From contig NZ_FUXW01000021.1 of NCBI RefSeq assembly GCF_900167005.1, forward strand, positions 1 through 35,346: 35,346 bases of DNA, in the 5' to 3' direction. Below are positions 32,271-35,346 of the stretch, piece by piece (within the stretch, counting starts at the first letter, position 1; every line of letters begins with the position of its first letter). Both the position numbers and the translations under genes were made by a program. The notes under the pieces were generated by a model, which was given only the letters and a program-made list of their open reading frames with translations, had not been told where the DNA came from and ran no database searches. This DNA is from Butyricicoccus pullicaecorum DSM 23266 (GTDB taxonomy: Bacteria > Bacillota > Clostridia > Oscillospirales > Butyricicoccaceae).

Positions 32271-33440
32271 ATGGATGCCGCACTGTTTGCAAAAATGCTT
32301 TCCGACCCGATGCTTGTTCATCTGAAAAAGTTAAAATACAAGTATCCGCAAGCCGATCTTTCGGAATTCATTGCGCTCTTACAAGACGGTTTCTATCGAT
32401 CGCTGCCGCTTTACGATTTCCACGGCAATCCGGTCGTCTATCTGGAAAATGCTGCACAGTTACGGTTATCCGCCGCAAAAATCTTACTCACACCGCAAAA
32501 CAGTGCACAGCTGTACGGCACACAGGCGATGGAACGTGAAATCTTATCGACCTTTACCATCGAGCAGATTGACACTTCTCGCAGCAGCGTGCGCAGGATT
32601 TTATCCGGATATGCACCGACCAACGAACGGGAACAGCGCATTTATGGCATGAAGCGTGGTTTGGAGTTTATCGCCGACCCCAACAACAAAATCAGTGAAG
32701 AGACCATTTACCAGCTCTATCAGATGGTCATCGGTGCATTTCTACCCGAAGAAGATCAACTCTTACCCGGACAGCGATACCGTCACGATCATGTCTATAT
32801 CGTCGGTGACAAGCTGGAACATACCGGTCTGCCTTGGAATAAGCTCGCCAGCTATATGGAGCAGCTGGTTGCGTTCATCCAGCAGGACTCTTCGATCAAT
32901 GATCTTTGGAAGGCTGCTTTGATCCACTTTTACCTCGCCTACCTACATCCATATTTTGATGGCAACGGGCGCATGGCGCGTCTGCTTCATTTATGGTATC
33001 TGGTACAGCAGGGCTACTCCTCTGCCCTGTTTGTTCCGCTCTCCGAATATATCGAGCGCAGCCGCAAGAAATATTATGATGCTTTTTCACTGGTGGAACA
33101 GAATGCCCGGATCAGCGGTGTACTGGACGTGACTCCCTTCCTGCTCTACTTCACCGAGGAAGTCTATCACAAGCTCCGCAGCGAACAGCCTGACCGTGTC
33201 ACCACCGACACTTTCCGCCGAGCACTGCAAAATGGTAAGATCACCGAAAAGGAACACGCGCTCTGGCAATTTGTCCTGACCGCCTATGCCGATCAGCCGT
33301 TTTCCACCAAGCAGTTGGAAAAGGATTTCGGCAATGCGGCCTATGCCACCATCCGCGGCTTTGTCCTCAAATTTACCGAGCTCGGTCTATTGCGTGCTAC
33401 CAAATTTTCTACGCGAACCAAGTATCAGGTGGTCATGTAA
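32271..33440 (+). CDS. Fic family AMP-transferase-like protein
   Basis: A 389-residue protein from MDAALFAKML, with AGAGGTG six bases before the ATG. The catalytic motif HPYFDGNGRMAR at about residue 225 matches HPFx[D/E]GNGR, including the His base and the anion-binding GNGR. An N-terminal STFTIEQ at about residue 93 resembles the [S/T]xxxE part of the inhibitory helix, although Q follows the Glu instead of G or N. The C-terminal region (about 310-389) looks like a winged helix (FSTKQLEKDFGNAAYATIRGF). Fic proteins transfer AMP to target side chains. Here it may act as defence or self-regulating signalling protein. It sits where an integrase would normally be. Confidence 0.9.
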   Translation: MDAALFAKMLSDPMLVHLKKLKYKYPQADLSEFIALLQDGFYRSLPLYDFHGNPVVYLENAAQLRLSAAKILLTPQNSAQLYGTQAMEREILSTFTIEQIDTSRSSVRRILSGYAPTNEREQRIYGMKRGLEFIADPNNKISEETIYQLYQMVIGAFLPEEDQLLPGQRYRHDHVYIVGDKLEHTGLPWNKLASYMEQLVAFIQQDSSINDLWKAALIHFYLAYLHPYFDGNGRMARLLHLWYLVQQGYSSALFVPLSEYIERSRKKYYDAFSLVEQNARISGVLDVTPFLLYFTEEVYHKLRSEQPDRVTTDTFRRALQNGKITEKEHALWQFVLTAYADQPFSTKQLEKDFGNAAYATIRGFVLKFTELGLLRATKFSTRTKYQVVM

Positions 33441-33632
33441 ACATCGATTTTTCTTCTAACAGTTTTCTAACAAAGGACAAAAATTTGCTGTAAAAGTGCA
33501 GATCGACCGATTCCTCACTCGGTTCATAAATTGAACATTTCCCCGAGAAAAATCCGGTATATTCCGGTCAATCAACTATTTTTCACACATTCATTCGACA
33601 TCTTGCCGCAAGCACCGGATGCACCCCGAGAA
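33441..33632. other. Non-coding end of the putative integrative element
   Basis: About 190 bases between the Fic gene and the tRNA fragment. It holds a direct repeat TTCTAACA (near 33454-33475) and CCGGTATATTCCGG (around 33552). These could be arm-type integrase sites, but I cannot confirm this. No gene is seen. Confidence 0.35.
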
Positions 33633-33688
33633 ACTTAAAATCCCTCGCTAGAAATAGTGTGCGGGTTCGATTCCCGCTGGCGGCACCA
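33633..33688 (+). other. 3' fragment of a tRNA-Leu(UAA) gene, likely attachment site
   Basis: Sequence from the anticodon loop to CCA: ACTTAAAATCCCTCG, variable arm CTA-GAAA-TAG, T arm GCGGG-TTCGATT-CCCGC, acceptor strand TGGCGGC and ACCA. The anticodon is TAA (Leu). The bases upstream (GAGAA) do not continue the 5' half, so the tRNA gene is cut in the anticodon loop. This is the usual crossover product of integrases that use tRNA 3' ends. The intact copy would lie at the other end of the element, left of this window. Confidence 0.85.
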
Positions 33689-33694
33689 CGAAAA

Positions 33695-33726
33695 ATCCCC
33701 GTATCGAAAGATACGGGGATTTTTTT
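33695..33726. terminator. Bidirectional terminator between tRNA fragment and amidohydrolase gene
   Basis: ATCCCCGTATC-GAAA-GATACGGGGAT is a perfect 11-bp stem with a GAAA loop, followed by TTTTTT on the plus strand and preceded by AAAAA. It can stop transcription of the tRNA side and of the convergent M20 gene. Confidence 0.9.
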
Positions 33727-33768
33727 GTCCTTTTGACAGAATTAAATATTAGCGCAACCCACTTCCGG

Positions 33769-34965
33769 TCAGTTGCTGTCGTTTGCCAACGCATCCAGCC
33801 CTACGATGGCCGAATTTGCGAGCAAAGCCGCTGCCAACGGCAGCGCACTGTCGTCGGTTTCAAAGTGCTCATTGTGCCAGCAGGCATTCTTGCGGCCTTG
33901 AAATCCAGAACCCAGCCAGTAGAAGAACGAAGGGATATGCTGACCGAAAACAGCGAAATCTTCAGAGCCCATATCCGGTCTCGGGCTTACAATTTGATCG
34001 GCACCGACCAGCTCTTCGGCTGCCTTTCTCGCTAAACCGGTCATATACGTCGAGTTCACCGTGGCAGGGACACCCGGATGGAACTCCACCTCCGCAGTAC
34101 AGCCGTATGCAGCTGCGATCCCGCACGCAATCTCCTTTAACCGGCCTTGTGCGCATGCTTGCGCCGCATCACTGTGCGACCGAATGCTGCCCGTCATGGT
34201 CAAAACATCGGGGACAAAATTATCCGGTGTACCGGCATGAATGGAAAGAACAGAGCACACCAGACTGTCCAGAGGATCAATATTTCTGCTCACGATCGTC
34301 TGTACTGCGTTAACGATCGCGGCTCCGGTAACGATGACATCGGTACATTTATGCGGAGAACCACCGTGTCCCGAACGGCCATGCAGCGTGATTGTAAAAT
34401 GACATTTACCGGCCATGACCGGTCCTTCCATCACCGCAATGGTGCCCGCTGGCAGTTCCGGACGATTGTGCAGGCCAAATAAAAGCTGCGGCTGACTGGG
34501 CAGCTGATCGAACAGGCCATGGTCAATCATCGCCTGTGCGCCCTGCGTCACCTCTTCTGCCGGTTGGAACAGGAAAACCACGGTTCCTTTTAATGTTTCC
34601 CGGTTCTGCGACAGCAATTTCGCCGCGCCGTACAGTCCCACCGTGTGGAAATCATGTCCGCAGCCGTGCATCACGCCATCAATACACGACACGACGCCCT
34701 CATGCGCGGCTTCCTGCTGTGCAATCGCATCAATATCTGCGCGAAGCGCCACAGTTCCGCCGGGCAATCCGCCGCGAAGTACAGCCACAACACCGGTTTC
34801 CATGCCCAAATCTATGATTTCCAGTCCGAGGGCTGTGAGTTTTTCTTTCAAAATCGCAGTTGTGCGTCGCTCTTCAAAACTAAGTTCCGGGTGACGATGT
34901 ATGTCGTCTTTCAGGCTCTTGAGCTCACGTTCTAACGCTTTTGCTTGCTCCATCAACGATTTCAT
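33769..34965 (-). CDS. M20 family amidohydrolase (HipO/AmaA-like)
   Basis: A 398-residue cytoplasmic metallohydrolase of the family that removes acyl groups from amino acids (N-acyl-L-amino-acid or hippurate type) or related amide substrates. Visible motifs: DIHRHPELSFEE (about 21-32), ALRADIDAI (73-81), MHGCGHDFHT (99-108, with C102, H104 and D105 near the metal site), FQPAEE (133-138, E137 catalytic/metal), HGRSGHGGSPH in the dimerisation lid and DMGSEDFA near the C-terminus. Length is normal. The start follows GAAGGAAAG. It lies downstream of an AraC-type gene on the same strand and outside the putative integrative element. Confidence 0.93.
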   Translation of the reverse strand: MKSLMEQAKALERELKSLKDDIHRHPELSFEERRTTAILKEKLTALGLEIIDLGMETGVVAVLRGGLPGGTVALRADIDAIAQQEAAHEGVVSCIDGVMHGCGHDFHTVGLYGAAKLLSQNRETLKGTVVFLFQPAEEVTQGAQAMIDHGLFDQLPSQPQLLFGLHNRPELPAGTIAVMEGPVMAGKCHFTITLHGRSGHGGSPHKCTDVIVTGAAIVNAVQTIVSRNIDPLDSLVCSVLSIHAGTPDNFVPDVLTMTGSIRSHSDAAQACAQGRLKEIACGIAAAYGCTAEVEFHPGVPATVNSTYMTGLARKAAEELVGADQIVSPRPDMGSEDFAVFGQHIPSFFYWLGSGFQGRKNACWHNEHFETDDSALPLAAALLANSAIVGLDALANDSN

Positions 34966-35021
34966 GTTTTCTCACACTTTCCTTCCATATTTCTGCTTGA
35001 TAGATTGTAAAATCAGATTTT

Positions 35022-35050
35022 GTATATAGCTGCAACCATGCTGCAAACAA
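35022..35050 (-). promoter_or_regulatory. Possible promoter of the M20 amidohydrolase gene
   Basis: On the minus strand TTGTTT (35045-35050) and TATATA (35023-35028) are 16 bases apart, in the gap after the AraC-type gene. Two GCAGC direct repeats lie between them and could be a regulator site. Match by eye only. Confidence 0.35.
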
Positions 35051-35061
35051 GTTCACAACCG

Positions 35062-35346
35062 TTACTGCCCACCCAAATCACTTGACCTAGGTTCTTTTTC
35101 CTGCCGATAATCGGTCGGTGACACCGCAAAACACTTTTTAAACAGCTTGGAAAAGGCCAGCTGATCTTCAAATCCCATCGACCGCGCAATCACTGAGATA
35201 GGCAGATCGGTCGTGCGCAGCAGATAGCATGCCTTTTTGAGCTTCATGCCCTGCAAATACTGTTTTGGCGTCACATGATATTTCTCGTGAAATACGCGTG
35301 CAAGATAATTGGGATGCACGCCAAACGTGCGTGCAACGTCCTGCAA
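35062..35346 (-). CDS. AraC-family transcription regulator, partial (N-terminus off the window)
   Basis: The visible 94-95 residues are the complete C-terminal double helix-turn-helix of an AraC/XylS regulator: DVARTFGVHPNYLARVFHEKY, TPKQYLQGMKLKKACYLL, then DLPISVIARSMGFEDQLAFSKLFKKCFAVSPTDYR. The N-terminal sensing part lies beyond the right edge, so inducer type is unknown. It precedes the M20 gene by 96 bases on the same strand and may regulate it. Confidence 0.9.
   Translation of the reverse strand: MQDVARTFGVHPNYLARVFHEKYHVTPKQYLQGMKLKKACYLLRTTDLPISVIARSMGFEDQLAFSKLFKKCFAVSPTDYRQEKEPRSSDLGGQ

Noticed and set aside
33633-33688. A functional tRNA-Leu gene
   Set aside because: The 5' half (acceptor strand, D arm, 5' anticodon stem) is missing from the upstream sequence.

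Overview
The window looks like a Gram-positive, low-to-mid GC anaerobe of the Clostridia (Oscillospirales/Ruminococcaceae-like gut organism). The grounds are strong AGGAGG-type ribosome binding sites before nearly every gene, lipoboxes, SLH and DUF4428/DUF960/DUF6935-type families and a Leu-tRNA(UAA) fragment. This placement is inferred from family content only.

Layout. (1) 1-484 on the minus strand: a partial Cys-rich protein and a DUF960 protein of the kind common on mobile elements. (2) 705-14152 on the minus strand: a long operon of 13 genes running leftward. It encodes a Cys-rich zinc protein, a YdjG-like zinc-ribbon membrane protein, a TPM-domain protein, a DUF3298-like lipoprotein, a lipoprotein, a DUF6935 protein, an SPFH/YdjI-like protein with four zinc ribbons, a PspA/IM30 protein, a zinc-ribbon DUF4870-like protein with QPYQQ repeats, a lipoprotein, a DUF3592-like protein, a zinc-ribbon membrane protein and a last lipoprotein whose start is broken by a poly-A indel. 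(3) 14514-21507: a divergent sensory core of two paralogous modules, each an ABC-type solute-binding lipoprotein plus a membrane-spanning LuxR-type transcription factor with an extracytoplasmic sensor. No permease or ATPase gene is present. The leftward module also carries a zinc-ribbon protein. (4) 21943-30199 on the plus strand: an effector operon of seven genes, namely a membrane protein, DUF4428 protein, AIM24 protein, three lipoproteins and an SLH/Cna-B surface protein. (5) 30494-33440 on the plus strand: mobile-element genes (putative Rep, a small protein, an excisionase-like HTH) and a Fic protein, ending at a 3' tRNA-Leu fragment (33633-33688) that looks like an attachment site. (6) 33769-35346 on the minus strand: ordinary chromosomal genes (M20 amidohydrolase, AraC regulator).

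The most interesting signal is that sections 2 to 4 form one mirror-symmetric unit. Each sensor module ends in a terminator. Each terminator is followed, about 80 to 90 bases on, by a nearly identical bipartite promoter/operator element (minus strand 14192-14277; plus strand 21699-21784), and each element drives an outward-facing effector operon. I infer a self-contained envelope-sensing regulon: solute-binding lipoproteins and membrane LuxR factors perceive an extracellular signal and switch on a PspA-SPFH-TPM-zinc-ribbon membrane-maintenance system together with AIM24, several lipoproteins and an S-layer-type surface protein. Because it lies between mobile-element genes and a tRNA attachment site, it may travel as cargo of an integrative element whose integrase is not in the window.
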